This document shows positions 25,701 through 33,892 of a DNA stretch of 64,000 nucleotides, in pieces. The stretch spans positions 496,001-560,000 of the forward strand of contig JARXKN010000001.1 of NCBI GenBank assembly GCA_030271625.1. Direction: 5' to 3'. The position numbers and the translations under genes were made by a program. How positions within the stretch are numbered: the stretch's first letter is position 1; each line of letters starts with the position of its first letter. Origin of the DNA: Patescibacteria group bacterium. Its GTDB lineage: Bacteria > Patescibacteriota > Saccharimonadia > Saccharimonadales > UBA4665. Under the pieces are notes generated by a model that searched no databases, was not told where the DNA came from, and was given only the letters and a program-made list of their open reading frames with translations.

Positions 25701-28700
25701 TAGCTTCGGGACAAAATGTTACCTGTACTATCACCAACGATGACGTTGCGCCGACGCTTACCGTCGTTAAAAATGTCACCAACAATGATGGTGGATCTGC
25801 CAAAGCTGATGCCTTCAGTATTAATGTAAACGGCACCAAACTTACCGGCGGTACACTTTCTAACAGCAATCAAACTGACACCTATACCTACAGCAATGCC
25901 CAGGCCAACACCAGCTATGCTGTCACTGAAGATACGTTTACCGGCTACACCCGCACTAGTACTATTTGTACCGACAATGACACGCAGAGCACTGTTACAC
26001 AACCAGTCTCCCTCAATGAAGGCCAGCATGTTACCTGTGTCGTTGCCAACAATGATCAGACACCTCATCTCAACTTACATAAGAACGTTACCAATAATGA
26101 CGGCGGTCAAGCCCTCGCTACAGCATGGACCCTAAGCGCTACGCCAAGTGATGCCGCCTTTGCAACCATTTCCGGCAATGGCGATGCCAGCGGCGCCGCA
26201 CGCGCTAATCTGGTGTACACACTGAGCGAATCAAATGGGCCCAGTGGTTATGCTGCCAGTGGCTGGGTCTGTGATGCCGGTAGCTTAGTGGGCAATCAGT
26301 TGACGCTTAGCCTGGGCGTATCGGCTAGTTGTAGCATTACCAACGACGATATTGCACCCAAACTAACCATTATTAAACACGTAATCAACGATAACAGTGG
26401 GAGTGCAGATGCCAGTTCATTCACAATGAATGTCTCAGGCACAAGTGTGAAAACACCAGTCTCGTTGCCAGGTAACGAAGCGGGCACTACCATTAACGTT
26501 AATGCCGGTAGCTATGTGATAGACGAGGGCGCACACGCCGGCTATACCAAGACGTTGTCGGCAGACTGCAGCGGTACAATCTCAATTGCAGAAGAGAAGA
26601 CCTGTACCATTACTAATGACGACATTGCCCACCCGGGTATTCACGTAGTAAAGTCAGGGCCCGCTACGGCCCATGAGGGCGATACAGTTACCTACACCTT
26701 CACGGTGACAAATACTGGCGACACGGCACTCTCCGGTATTACTGTGAACGATGACATTGCTGGGGCAGGCGTTTACCAGTCTGGCGACAGTAACAATGAC
26801 CATGTCCTCCAAAAAAATGAAATATGGATCTATACTGCTAGCTACACAATTCCATTAACTCAAACGGCGGATGTGGTTAACAAAGTCACTGTCTGCGCAA
26901 CTGATCCAGCTAATACGCAGGTTTGCGGCAATGATAATCACCAGCTTGACGTACTCCACCCAGCAATTACCGTAAAAAAGAGCGGCCCACTATACGGATA
27001 CGAAGGACAGTTAATCGGTTATAGCTTCGTCGTTACCAATACTGGTGACACCACGCTAACTGGCGTTAAAATTGATGATAATATAGCTAACCTGGAAAAG
27101 TGCGACAGTTCAACGCTCGCACCGACTGAGGTTACGAACTGTACTGCCAGCTTCTTAATCCCAACGCCACAAACAGATAATGTCGTCAACGTAGTCGTGG
27201 CGAGCGGAACTGATTCATTAGGAAAGACAGTTACGGATACTGATAACCACACGCTTGATGTACTGCACCCCGCCATTCACGTCGTAAAGTCAGGGCCCGC
27301 TACTGCCCATGAGGGCGATACAGTTACCTACACCTTCACGGTGACAAATACTGGTGACACCCCACTTAGTGGTCTGACAGTAAGTGACAATGTTGCCACT
27401 GGTGCAGCCTACAAGTCTGGTGATGCTAATGACAACGCTAAACTCGACCTGCAGGAAACGTGGATTTACACTGTCCAGTACACAATTCCTGCCAACCACC
27501 CAGCAAATGTAGTGAACACGGTAACCGCCTGTGGTCTTGACCCAATACAAGTAGTCTCTGAAAGTCCTAACGCCACCTGCGGCACCAGTGAGCACACGCT
27601 TGATGTACTGCACCCCGCCATTCACGTCGTAAAAACTGGCCCGCCTAATGCCTATCAAGGCGATACAGTTACCTACACCTTCACCGTGACAAATACTGGT
27701 GACACCCCACTTAGTGGTCTGACGGTAAGCGACAACGTCGCGCCAAATGTAACATACCAATCTGGCGACACCAACAATGACGCAATTCTGCAAAATAACG
27801 AAACCTGGGTCTACACTAGCCTTTATACTGTACCTGTAACCAGCGCCACCAGTATCGTTAATACTGTTAACACGTGTGGCACAGACTCTTTGCAAGCCAA
27901 GGTTTGCAGCACTGATACACATAACCTTCATATCTACCACCCGCAGATTACGGTAACAAAACAAATAGTTAACAGTAGCAACAATGACGAAGGCTTGTTT
28001 AACCTCCTCATTGACGGCGCAGTTGCAGGTAGCGGAGCCAGTGTCGGTAACGGAGGTACGACAGGTGCCGTTGAAGTTACTCCTGGCATACACAGCGTTG
28101 GTGAATCAGCCGCTGGCGAAACCAACCTAGCAGATTACCAACGCAGCTTTTCGATCTCCTGCGCCAACGGCTCGGTTACGGTTACTGGCGATGAACATGC
28201 TGATTGCACAATCACCAACACCCGCCTTGGAAGCATTACTGTCATAAAGTCTGCCAATCCTCAGTCACTCCAAGGATTTACATTCACCGGCAATCTTCAA
28301 GGTAGTGACACGCCTAACTTCGTACTCGTTGATAATAGTATAAATGACCCTAATTATGTCGCAGGTTCAAATAAAAAAATATTCGATCACCTAGCGCCCA
28401 GCGGTGGCTCATACACGTTTGGCGAGCCTGGTAATGTAAACCACCTTGGCTGGTCGCTCGACCAAATACTGTGTAGCGGTGACATTAATGGAAGTATTAA
28501 TAATCGTAATGTCAGTCTAAAACTTGCAGCTGGTCAAAATATAATTTGTACTTTCTATAACTCTCGAGATCACGCTAACGTAACAGTACACAAAGTAACA
28601 CTACCGACTGGAGCACCTGACAGCTTTACGCTTAATCTCCGACAGGGGGAAACGCTTACCCACTCTTCAAGTATTAAGGGCGGTGGCTCTGACACGTATC

Positions 28701-29839
28701 AGGTTGATACCGATACCTATAACATGTCAGAGGATAATCTGCCGCCAAACTGGGACTTAGTGGACGCGACCTGCACTATCACGAATGGTGAACGTCAAAC
28801 TAGTCTTGACCCCCGTAATGATACCATCACTTTGCTCAAGAATGACAATCTGGACTGCACCTACACTAACCAAAAGCGGGCAACAGTAATCGTTACCAAA
28901 TATAATGACTTGAATCGAAATGGAACCCAGGACACGGCAGCTACAAGTAACTTGGGTGTCAATGAACCATCATTATCCGGCTGGGATATAACCCTCGGTA
29001 AGCTACCGACTCAAACCACTGGCAGTGACGGCACTACCACCTTTAGTGGCGTCATTCCTGGTCCCTTTACTCTGGCTGAGACCCTACAAGCCGGCTGGAC
29101 CCAGAGTGCTGTTACGTGTGACGGCGAAGGGGTAAGTGAAGGGGTGCAAGTAACACCCGGCAGTACCGTTCAATGCTCCATCGGTAACTACCAAGCTGCG
29201 GTTATTAATCTAGCTAAGACTAATAATCGGCCGAACCCAACTATCGTTGGTGATACCGTTACCTACAGTCTTGTCGTCACCGTTCCAGATAACGGCGGCG
29301 CCGTCTTTGACACCACCGTAACCGACCTGCCTCCAAATAACTTCATCTACGTACCGGGGAGCTGGACCGCCCAGTCGTCAGTCCGCGGTGATCTGAAAGC
29401 CGCTGGTATTACCACCGAGCCAACCTATGGATCGCCGGGTGTCTGGCAACTCAAGAATATGCTGCCTGGCGAAAAGGTCACGCTGACCTACCGCGCCAAG
29501 ATTGGCAGCGCCGTTTCTGATGGTACCTACCCAGACATCGCCTTCGTAAAGGGAAGCAGCGTACCGCGCAGTAACCTCGTAAATCTGGCCGCAGTCACTA
29601 ACACAACTGTGTATGGCAACTTGTCGTTCACTACCACGCCGTTCGTAGCAACCAAGGTGACAATCCTTACCCCAGCAGCAACCCCAGTCTTCACGGCCGG
29701 CCGAGTCCTGGGGGCAGCGATACTCATTAACACTGGAACCAGTATCCTGGCTATGCAATTCGCGCTCCCACTGCTGTTGACCGCACTGGTAGTTATTACG
29801 CGGCGAGCTACGCACTACAAAGAAATGGGAGGCAAATAA
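22745..29839 (+). CDS. Giant repeat surface protein (adhesin-like, 2364 aa)
   Basis: An exported stalk-like protein: signal peptide (about 1-45), unique N-domain (about 45-215), then one related and ten clear repeats of about 80-95 residues ending near residue 1297. Each repeat begins like LTVVKNVTNDNGG, has an E in a VxE...GY segment and ends like TCTITNDD, which matches CnaB/SpaA-type isopeptide-forming domains. Four DUF11-type repeats follow (HVVKSGP...GDTVTYTFTVTNTGDT), then mixed beta-domains including an SdrD-B-like stretch and another DUF11-like domain. The tail is LINTG, a hydrophobic segment and RR, resembling a sorting signal. The ATG at 22745 has AAGGAG five bases upstream. It is followed after one base by a second surface gene. 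Confidence 0.88.
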   Translation: MYRNRLSRHMSRIKNSLIALLFIGTQVVAPLGVSGIFLGHAAAVPATGCVNDTAGANDVPGQKDLTKLCVNNNSATQISTTWNWDDTGTNGSNTLDACNLFDTNGNGQADYAVCVTTSGDPAQLQATTVYSCGDSRDDRCTSPITTLIVPAGTVSCAVSQSQTNPFDASFDTQGSCTIALSIFGATAANLIDVCSYPSQQPNSDPSDCVITQPKSGKVEVVKHLVPATDSGFFNLQVDGTTKAANVQDGGTTGEQVLAAGTHSVGETAGTNTSLAAYDSAISCRGLNGNGAVIANGTGTSLAGVPVVDGSDIVCTITNTRQTGTITLVKSVTENNGGTAGVNEFGLTIGGTAVSSGQAVPLNPGSYAINEAGKAGYAFVSITGIGCPSTLGASVTLAANQNITCTITNDDIAPSLTVVKNVTNDNGGTATADNFTLRVNNTQLSGGTLSNNNLTDTYTYTNPSANVAYAASEDSFSGYSPGTWSCTDNTTHQSVGNPVMLALGQNVTCSVTNNDNAPTLTLVKHVTNDNGGANTADQWTLKAQHNADTPVINAAGAPSNSGTVATTTTTPVTANTAYALTESGPTGYAPSSWGCTGGVLTNGVVTLGVGQNVTCTITNDDIAPKLTVTKVVNNDNGGTLDASNFPLSVMGTSGTVQVTSGTQYTFNAGQYTVSETQQSGYTLHSITGCLANGSITMVVGGVYSCTLTNNDIPATITVTKVVNNNHGGSAKVNDFTLKVGSTAVTSGVSNTFAANQQYTVSELAQVNGYHQDSLVCIDNATKADLGATFTPTLAENISCTITNSDIAPQLTVIKHVVNDNGGTASASAFTMNVTGTNVSSASFSGAEDPGTTVTLNAASYSVNETDFAGYAKSLGQNCSGNIAVGEQKTCVVTNNDVAPSLTVVKKVINNNGGNNTSDSFVVKVNGTQLTGGTLTNSNLTDTYSNPGTTANTAYTVSEDSPTPSYTQTSLVCKDNTSNSVVANPVSLASGQNVTCTITNDDVAPTLTVVKNVTNNDGGSAKADAFSINVNGTKLTGGTLSNSNQTDTYTYSNAQANTSYAVTEDTFTGYTRTSTICTDNDTQSTVTQPVSLNEGQHVTCVVANNDQTPHLNLHKNVTNNDGGQALATAWTLSATPSDAAFATISGNGDASGAARANLVYTLSESNGPSGYAASGWVCDAGSLVGNQLTLSLGVSASCSITNDDIAPKLTIIKHVINDNSGSADASSFTMNVSGTSVKTPVSLPGNEAGTTINVNAGSYVIDEGAHAGYTKTLSADCSGTISIAEEKTCTITNDDIAHPGIHVVKSGPATAHEGDTVTYTFTVTNTGDTALSGITVNDDIAGAGVYQSGDSNNDHVLQKNEIWIYTASYTIPLTQTADVVNKVTVCATDPANTQVCGNDNHQLDVLHPAITVKKSGPLYGYEGQLIGYSFVVTNTGDTTLTGVKIDDNIANLEKCDSSTLAPTEVTNCTASFLIPTPQTDNVVNVVVASGTDSLGKTVTDTDNHTLDVLHPAIHVVKSGPATAHEGDTVTYTFTVTNTGDTPLSGLTVSDNVATGAAYKSGDANDNAKLDLQETWIYTVQYTIPANHPANVVNTVTACGLDPIQVVSESPNATCGTSEHTLDVLHPAIHVVKTGPPNAYQGDTVTYTFTVTNTGDTPLSGLTVSDNVAPNVTYQSGDTNNDAILQNNETWVYTSLYTVPVTSATSIVNTVNTCGTDSLQAKVCSTDTHNLHIYHPQITVTKQIVNSSNNDEGLFNLLIDGAVAGSGASVGNGGTTGAVEVTPGIHSVGESAAGETNLADYQRSFSISCANGSVTVTGDEHADCTITNTRLGSITVIKSANPQSLQGFTFTGNLQGSDTPNFVLVDNSINDPNYVAGSNKKIFDHLAPSGGSYTFGEPGNVNHLGWSLDQILCSGDINGSINNRNVSLKLAAGQNIICTFYNSRDHANVTVHKVTLPTGAPDSFTLNLRQGETLTHSSSIKGGGSDTYQVDTDTYNMSEDNLPPNWDLVDATCTITNGERQTSLDPRNDTITLLKNDNLDCTYTNQKRATVIVTKYNDLNRNGTQDTAATSNLGVNEPSLSGWDITLGKLPTQTTGSDGTTTFSGVIPGPFTLAETLQAGWTQSAVTCDGEGVSEGVQVTPGSTVQCSIGNYQAAVINLAKTNNRPNPTIVGDTVTYSLVVTVPDNGGAVFDTTVTDLPPNNFIYVPGSWTAQSSVRGDLKAAGITTEPTYGSPGVWQLKNMLPGEKVTLTYRAKIGSAVSDGTYPDIAFVKGSSVPRSNLVNLAAVTNTTVYGNLSFTTTPFVATKVTILTPAATPVFTAGRVLGAAILINTGTSILAMQFALPLLLTALVVITRRATHYKEMGGK

Positions 29840-29840
29840 T

Positions 29841-30848
29841 ATGAAACGTTTACTATCAGTCTTAAGTATTCTTGCCAGCACCGCTAGCTTGCTGCTAGCT
29901 CCCGGTATCAGTTTTGCTGACACCCCATTCTGGCAGGCTGACATCTCAACGCCAGCTACCCAAAATAGCCGTACCTTTGGCGTGGCCTATACGGTGCTTT
30001 CAACGCAAGCCGATAGTTTTACTGCGCAGCTTTACCAAGATGGAAACGACAGCGCCTTGCAAACCCAAGACACCAGTACTGACCCGAATGCCGTCAACGG
30101 CAACTCCGGCACCTTTACTGTGACCGTACCGGGTGACGGTGATTACGGCTATCATGTCGTACTGCACCGTGATGCCGATCCAAGTGACACCAAAACAACA
30201 GCTTCCAAAACGGTACATGTTGATGCTACGGCACCAGACGCACCGTTCTATGCTGGCAAAACACGATCGGGAAATACCTACAACTTAACCTTTACGGCAC
30301 CTAACAGCCCTGATGTCACATTGGTTCAAATCTTTGCTAGCACGAGCACCAGCTACGCCGCCAGTAGTAACACTCGGGTCGGCAGCATTAGCGTCACCCC
30401 TGGCCAGACTGCCAGCTTCAGTTACACCGCTCCCGATGGTGCTACGCGTTACTTTGCACTCCAGGCCTTCGATAGTGCCGGCAACGGTTCAGCGCCAGTT
30501 GGTGACGCCGGCGTCACGGTTACGCCAATTCAGTTTGTAACTACTGGCGGTGCCACCCAAGCGGCCAACACCACAACCGCCGCTGCTGTACTAGGAGCAA
30601 ACACTACAACTGAAAATACTGCACCAGCCGTCGCAACAACAGCGCCAGCAGGGCAAGTTGAGGCTACTGGCAACAACACCACCGCTACGACCCCAAAGAA
30701 GACAACTAATGGTAAGGTCCTCGGTAGCGAAATTACCAAGCCGAATGCTAGTCATGCTGGCTGGTGGTACGGCCTGGGCGGCCTGGTAGTATTGTTAGCG
30801 CTGGCCTATTACTTCTTAGTCCACCGCTCCAAGCGCGCGGTGCGCTAA
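29841..30848 (+). CDS. Surface-anchored protein with beta-sandwich domains
   Basis: A 335-residue exported protein: signal peptide (1-27, ending at SFADTP), two beta-sandwich regions of fibronectin-III/Big-like character (about 30-130 and 130-230), a Thr/Ala-rich low-complexity linker, and a C-terminal membrane helix followed by HRSKRAVR. It starts one base after the giant surface gene's stop, so the two form an operon and may be displayed together. The pre-anchor NGKVLGSE resembles AGRVLGAA in the giant protein. Host or cell attachment is a reasonable guess for this pair but is not shown. Confidence 0.7.
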   Translation: MKRLLSVLSILASTASLLLAPGISFADTPFWQADISTPATQNSRTFGVAYTVLSTQADSFTAQLYQDGNDSALQTQDTSTDPNAVNGNSGTFTVTVPGDGDYGYHVVLHRDADPSDTKTTASKTVHVDATAPDAPFYAGKTRSGNTYNLTFTAPNSPDVTLVQIFASTSTSYAASSNTRVGSISVTPGQTASFSYTAPDGATRYFALQAFDSAGNGSAPVGDAGVTVTPIQFVTTGGATQAANTTTAAAVLGANTTTENTAPAVATTAPAGQVEATGNNTTATTPKKTTNGKVLGSEITKPNASHAGWWYGLGGLVVLLALAYYFLVHRSKRAVR

Positions 30849-30906
30849 ACCTCCCAATGACGATCGTTTGTAGAAACACCAATGAACTGTGTACACTGCT
30901 AAGAGT

Positions 30907-31533
30907 ATGCGTTTAGCTAGTATTACCAAATCTGAAATTAATGAACCGGTCTGGCATGTGGTTGGCGCCATCATTATCGCCATTGGTCTGCAGTTGTTGC
31001 TTAAAAAAGAACTAGTCTTTAGTTCTAAATATGCCGTTGCTGGACTAGAAGTTATCCTGCTGGCTGTCGTGGCTATCCCAGCCATTGGTGCTCGGCTAAA
31101 GCGATTGTTCGCCTTCGGCCTAATTGGCCTGGTCACACTGGCAAATTTAGTCTCACTCGGTTTAGTCGTTAAGGCCTTACTGTCCAGTGGTAGTCAAGCC
31201 GATGGCCATCAACTATTGCTATCGAGTGTCGCTATTTATCTGACCAACATTATTGTCTTCGGCGTGCTGTACTGGGAGCTTGACGGTACCAGTGCCGATG
31301 AACCGGATTTTCAGTTCACCCAGTTTTCTAGTGATGACGCCAAGGACAAGCGCTGGCGGCCAACTTTTTTTGATTACGTCTACGTCTCGATTACTAATGC
31401 CACCGCCTTTAGCCCAACCGATACCATGCCGCTGACCCACCGGGCCAAATTACTGATGAGCCTGCAATCGCTCATTGCCCTGGTGACAGTGGCGTTGGTG
31501 GCTGCTCGGGCAGTCAATATTCTCGGCTCTTAG
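30907..31533 (+). CDS. Multi-pass membrane protein, unknown function
   Basis: A 208-residue integral membrane protein with about six hydrophobic segments. The C-terminal part (FFDYVYVSITNATAFSPTDTMPLTHRAKLL) resembles the pore-loop end of two-TM ion-channel-like or DUF1345-type proteins, but the family is not certain. The ATG at 30907 is chosen with TACACT nine bases upstream; the further ATG at 30889 lies before this box. It follows the surface-protein operon after 58 bp. Confidence 0.6.
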   Translation: MRLASITKSEINEPVWHVVGAIIIAIGLQLLLKKELVFSSKYAVAGLEVILLAVVAIPAIGARLKRLFAFGLIGLVTLANLVSLGLVVKALLSSGSQADGHQLLLSSVAIYLTNIIVFGVLYWELDGTSADEPDFQFTQFSSDDAKDKRWRPTFFDYVYVSITNATAFSPTDTMPLTHRAKLLMSLQSLIALVTVALVAARAVNILGS

Positions 31534-31539
31534 GCGCTG

Positions 31540-31548
31540 TGCTACAAT
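31540..31548 (+). promoter_or_regulatory. Extended -10 promoter of metK
   Basis: TGCTACAAT is an extended -10 element (TG-n-TANNNT). It predicts a start near 31555 and so a leader of about 160 bases before metK. Confidence 0.5.
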
Positions 31549-31554
31549 AGACAA

Positions 31555-31717
31555 GCTTTAACAATTTAAATATAAAGAGTGCGGTTAGAGATCTAGCTCA
31601 GTGATCCGCCAGCAGCCTGCAGCAATGTGTGGTGCTCCATCTAGTCCCGAAACCAGGGAAAGATATTTGAGTATTCTCTTATCCTTTCCCATGGCAACAC
31701 GGGGGAAGGATATTTTT
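31555..31717 (+). promoter_or_regulatory. metK leader, probable SAM-sensing riboswitch
   Basis: The leader contains mutually exclusive helices. The strand GGGAAAGATA (31656-31665) can pair upstream with ATCT and TCCC (31639-31648) or downstream with TATCCTTTCCC (31680-31690). If the upstream pairing holds, ATCCTTTCCC (31681-31690) is free to pair with GGGGAAGGAT (31702-31711), hiding the GGAAGGA ribosome-binding site and leaving a T tract. Upstream elements include a GCGG/CCGC helix (31581-31609) and an AGCA/TGCT hairpin (31621-31636). No SAM-I box was recognised; the AGTCCC...GAAA...GGGA core is loosely like SAM-III/SAM-VI. Class unassigned. Confidence 0.65.
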
Positions 31718-32842
31718 ATGTCAGACTTAAATAACGTACGACTTTTCACTAGCGAGAGCGTCTGTGCTGGTCATCCAGACAAAATTTGTGACGCCATTAG
31801 CGATGCCATTTTAGACGCTGCCTTAGCCCAAGACCCTAATGCCCGCACCGGTATCGAAACCGTCGCCGGCGCAAACAAAATTGCCCTATTTGGCGAAATT
31901 AAAACCTCGGCCGACTTAAACTACGAAAAGATTGTTCGTGCCAAAGTGGCCGAACTGGGGTACACCGAACCGGCGTGGGGCTTTAGTGGCGAATCCGAAT
32001 TTAGTAATGATATCCACCGACAATCACCAGAAATTGCTATTGGCGTTGACGCTGATGGCGCTGGCGACCAAGGTATGATGTTTGGCTATGCCTGTACCGA
32101 AACGCCAGAGTTAATGCCGCTGCCAATCGCCTTGGCTCATGCTCTCACCCGTAAAATTGATGCCGTCCGCGAGAGCGGGGAACTGGCCTGGTTACGACCT
32201 GATGGTAAGGCACAGGTTACCATTCGGTACGAAGACGATAAGCCGGTAGCAGTCGAAAAACTGGTAGCAGCCGTGGCCCACGACGAGACAGTTGCGGCCG
32301 ATCAAGTCCGCAGCGAGCTACTTGAGACCGTTGTGAAGCCGGTTCTGGCTCACTATCAGTTTGCCGTGCCGGCCGATACCGACATCATTATTAATGGCAC
32401 CGGTTTATGGCACATTCCCGGCCCCGAAAGTGACGCTGGCTTAACTGGCCGTAAAATTGTTGTCGATACTTACGGCGGTTATGCCCGGGTAGGCGGCGGC
32501 GCCTTTAGCGGCAAAGATCCGAGTAAGGTCGATCGTAGCGGTGCTTACGCCGCCCGCTATATTGCCAAAAATATCGTCGCTGCTGGTTTGGCAACTAAAT
32601 GTGAGGTGGGCCTAGCCTATGTTATTGGACAGCCATTACCGCTGATGCAAACGATTGAAACCTTTGGAACGGCGACCGTCAGTGAAACCGAGCTACATGC
32701 CTACAAAGACCGGCTGATAGACACTAGCGTTAAGGGTATTGTGACGAAGCTTGATTTGAAGCGACCTATCTATGGTCAAACGAGTGCTTATGGTCATTTC
32801 GGTAAAGCCGATTTGCCATGGGAAACGGTCGTCGCTATCTAG
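31718..32842 (+). CDS. metK: S-adenosylmethionine synthetase
   Basis: A 374-residue enzyme making S-adenosylmethionine from methionine and ATP. Family motifs are clear: GHPDKICDAISDAIL near the N-terminus, GAGDQGMMFGYA, and the GGGAFSGKDPSKVDRSGAY loop. Length and motif order fit complete MetK. The ATG at 31718 is chosen because GGAAGGA lies seven bases upstream and the conserved SESVCAGHPDK follows at once; an in-frame extension to 31601 runs through the structured leader. The leader suggests feedback by SAM. Several methyltransferases in the window (HsdM, ParB-MTase, 20750) need its product. Confidence 0.95.
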   Translation: MSDLNNVRLFTSESVCAGHPDKICDAISDAILDAALAQDPNARTGIETVAGANKIALFGEIKTSADLNYEKIVRAKVAELGYTEPAWGFSGESEFSNDIHRQSPEIAIGVDADGAGDQGMMFGYACTETPELMPLPIALAHALTRKIDAVRESGELAWLRPDGKAQVTIRYEDDKPVAVEKLVAAVAHDETVAADQVRSELLETVVKPVLAHYQFAVPADTDIIINGTGLWHIPGPESDAGLTGRKIVVDTYGGYARVGGGAFSGKDPSKVDRSGAYAARYIAKNIVAAGLATKCEVGLAYVIGQPLPLMQTIETFGTATVSETELHAYKDRLIDTSVKGIVTKLDLKRPIYGQTSAYGHFGKADLPWETVVAI

Positions 32843-32844
32843 CA

Positions 32845-32863
32845 GCAAGCATAAAAGGCTTGC
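32845..32863 (+). terminator. Weak hairpin after metK
   Basis: GCAAGC and GCTTGC pair around a 7-base A-rich loop, followed only by AATTT. It may be a weak terminator or a stability element. Confidence 0.3.
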
Positions 32864-32912
32864 AATTTCGTCCAGTAGGAATACCATAAGAGTAGTAAAT
32901 AAGGAAATAAAC

Positions 32913-33620
32913 ATGCGATCTATTTTACAAAAGTCTAACGCCATCTTTTCGGCCGCTGCTTTAGCTGTGCTACTAGCAGCTGGCACGCCAGCAGTGGCCT
33001 TTGCCCGTGGTAGTGAAGTCGAAAGCTCAACCTCGGGCACCAGAGTTGCCGAAACAGGCAGTACCGAAACCGAAACTAGCACTGAAGTTCACGCCACCAG
33101 CGAAACCGAAGCTACCACTACCGAAACCAACCACTCTCGGGGTGAAAGAGAAGTCAAAGCGCTACGAGCCGAGAAAAAGGTCGCTAAAACTGATACTGAA
33201 CGCCAAAAAACTTGTGAAGCCCGCAAGTCTGGCCTAGAGATGAAGTTCACTAGCATTGCCCGTAACAGCTCGGCGTACCAAACTCGTATCAACGACATCT
33301 ACGCCAAGACGCTGGCCTACCAGGTAAAAAGTAACTTAAATCCGACTGGATTTAGCAGCTTAGTTGCTGCCGCGGACGCCGCAAAAGCTAAGGCTGAAAC
33401 TTCGGTTGCCGCTCTAGCTGCTGCTAAGCCGACAGTTGAGTGTACTCACAAGACCGTTGCCACTGATGTCGCCACCTTTAAGGTAACTGCTGCCACCGCC
33501 CGCACTGATTTAAAGGCTTACAAGCAAGCCATCAAGGCAGTCGTTAAGAGTCTGCGCGATGCTAAAAACGCCGCCACCAGTACTTCAACTGAAACTAAGC
33601 CTACGGAAGGAACGAACTAA
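32913..33620 (+). CDS. Secreted helical protein, unknown function
   Basis: A 235-residue exported protein with a signal peptide (about 1-33, ending AVAFARG). A Ser/Thr/Glu-rich low-complexity stretch (about 34-75) precedes a Lys/Ala-rich helical region with two Cys (about 90 and 178), probably disulfide-linked. No family recognised. AAGGAA lies seven bases before the ATG at 32913; an in-frame extension would overlap metK. The stop overlaps the next ATG as TAATG, making a coupled cassette with the pilin-like and DUF998 genes. Confidence 0.65.
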   Translation: MRSILQKSNAIFSAAALAVLLAAGTPAVAFARGSEVESSTSGTRVAETGSTETETSTEVHATSETEATTTETNHSRGEREVKALRAEKKVAKTDTERQKTCEARKSGLEMKFTSIARNSSAYQTRINDIYAKTLAYQVKSNLNPTGFSSLVAAADAAKAKAETSVAALAAAKPTVECTHKTVATDVATFKVTAATARTDLKAYKQAIKAVVKSLRDAKNAATSTSTETKPTEGTN

Positions 33621-33892
33621 TGAAGAAAACTAATCAACACGGTTTTGGCTTTGTAGTAGTTCTGCTAGCAATTGTCGTCATTGGTGTGGTTGCTTTTGGG
33701 ACCGTCCGGGTTATGGGCAACAATAAGACTTCGTTAGCTGACGGTACAACGGTGCTTAGCAAAGCTAAAGTACCAGCCAAAGTTACCAACGCTGCCGAAT
33801 TACAGAAAGCTTCTCAAGCTTTGGACGAAACGCCCGTCGACAGCGGCGTCAACCCCGACCAACTAGACAATGACCTTAACGCGCTCCTCTAA
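33620..33892 (+). CDS. Small pilin-like membrane protein (90 aa)
   Basis: A 90-residue protein whose N-terminus (KKTNQHGFGFVVVLLAIVV) has the basic leader, G-F pair and hydrophobic helix layout of type IV prepilin-like proteins. The conserved Glu at +5 is missing, so processing by a prepilin peptidase is uncertain; a plain single-pass membrane protein is the alternative. A short soluble tail follows. TAATG overlap upstream, and the next gene starts inside its end, so it is the middle of a three-gene coupled set. Confidence 0.55.
   Translation: MKKTNQHGFGFVVVLLAIVVIGVVAFGTVRVMGNNKTSLADGTTVLSKAKVPAKVTNAAELQKASQALDETPVDSGVNPDQLDNDLNALL

Noticed and set aside
27290-28093. 267-residue frame antisense to the giant surface protein
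   Set aside because: Long antisense frames arise from the repeated, biased codons of the repeat domains. No start signal and no family resemblance.
31601-31717. N-terminal extension of MetK from 31601
   Set aside because: It would translate the structured leader. The conserved MetK N-terminus and a good ribosome-binding site are at 31718.
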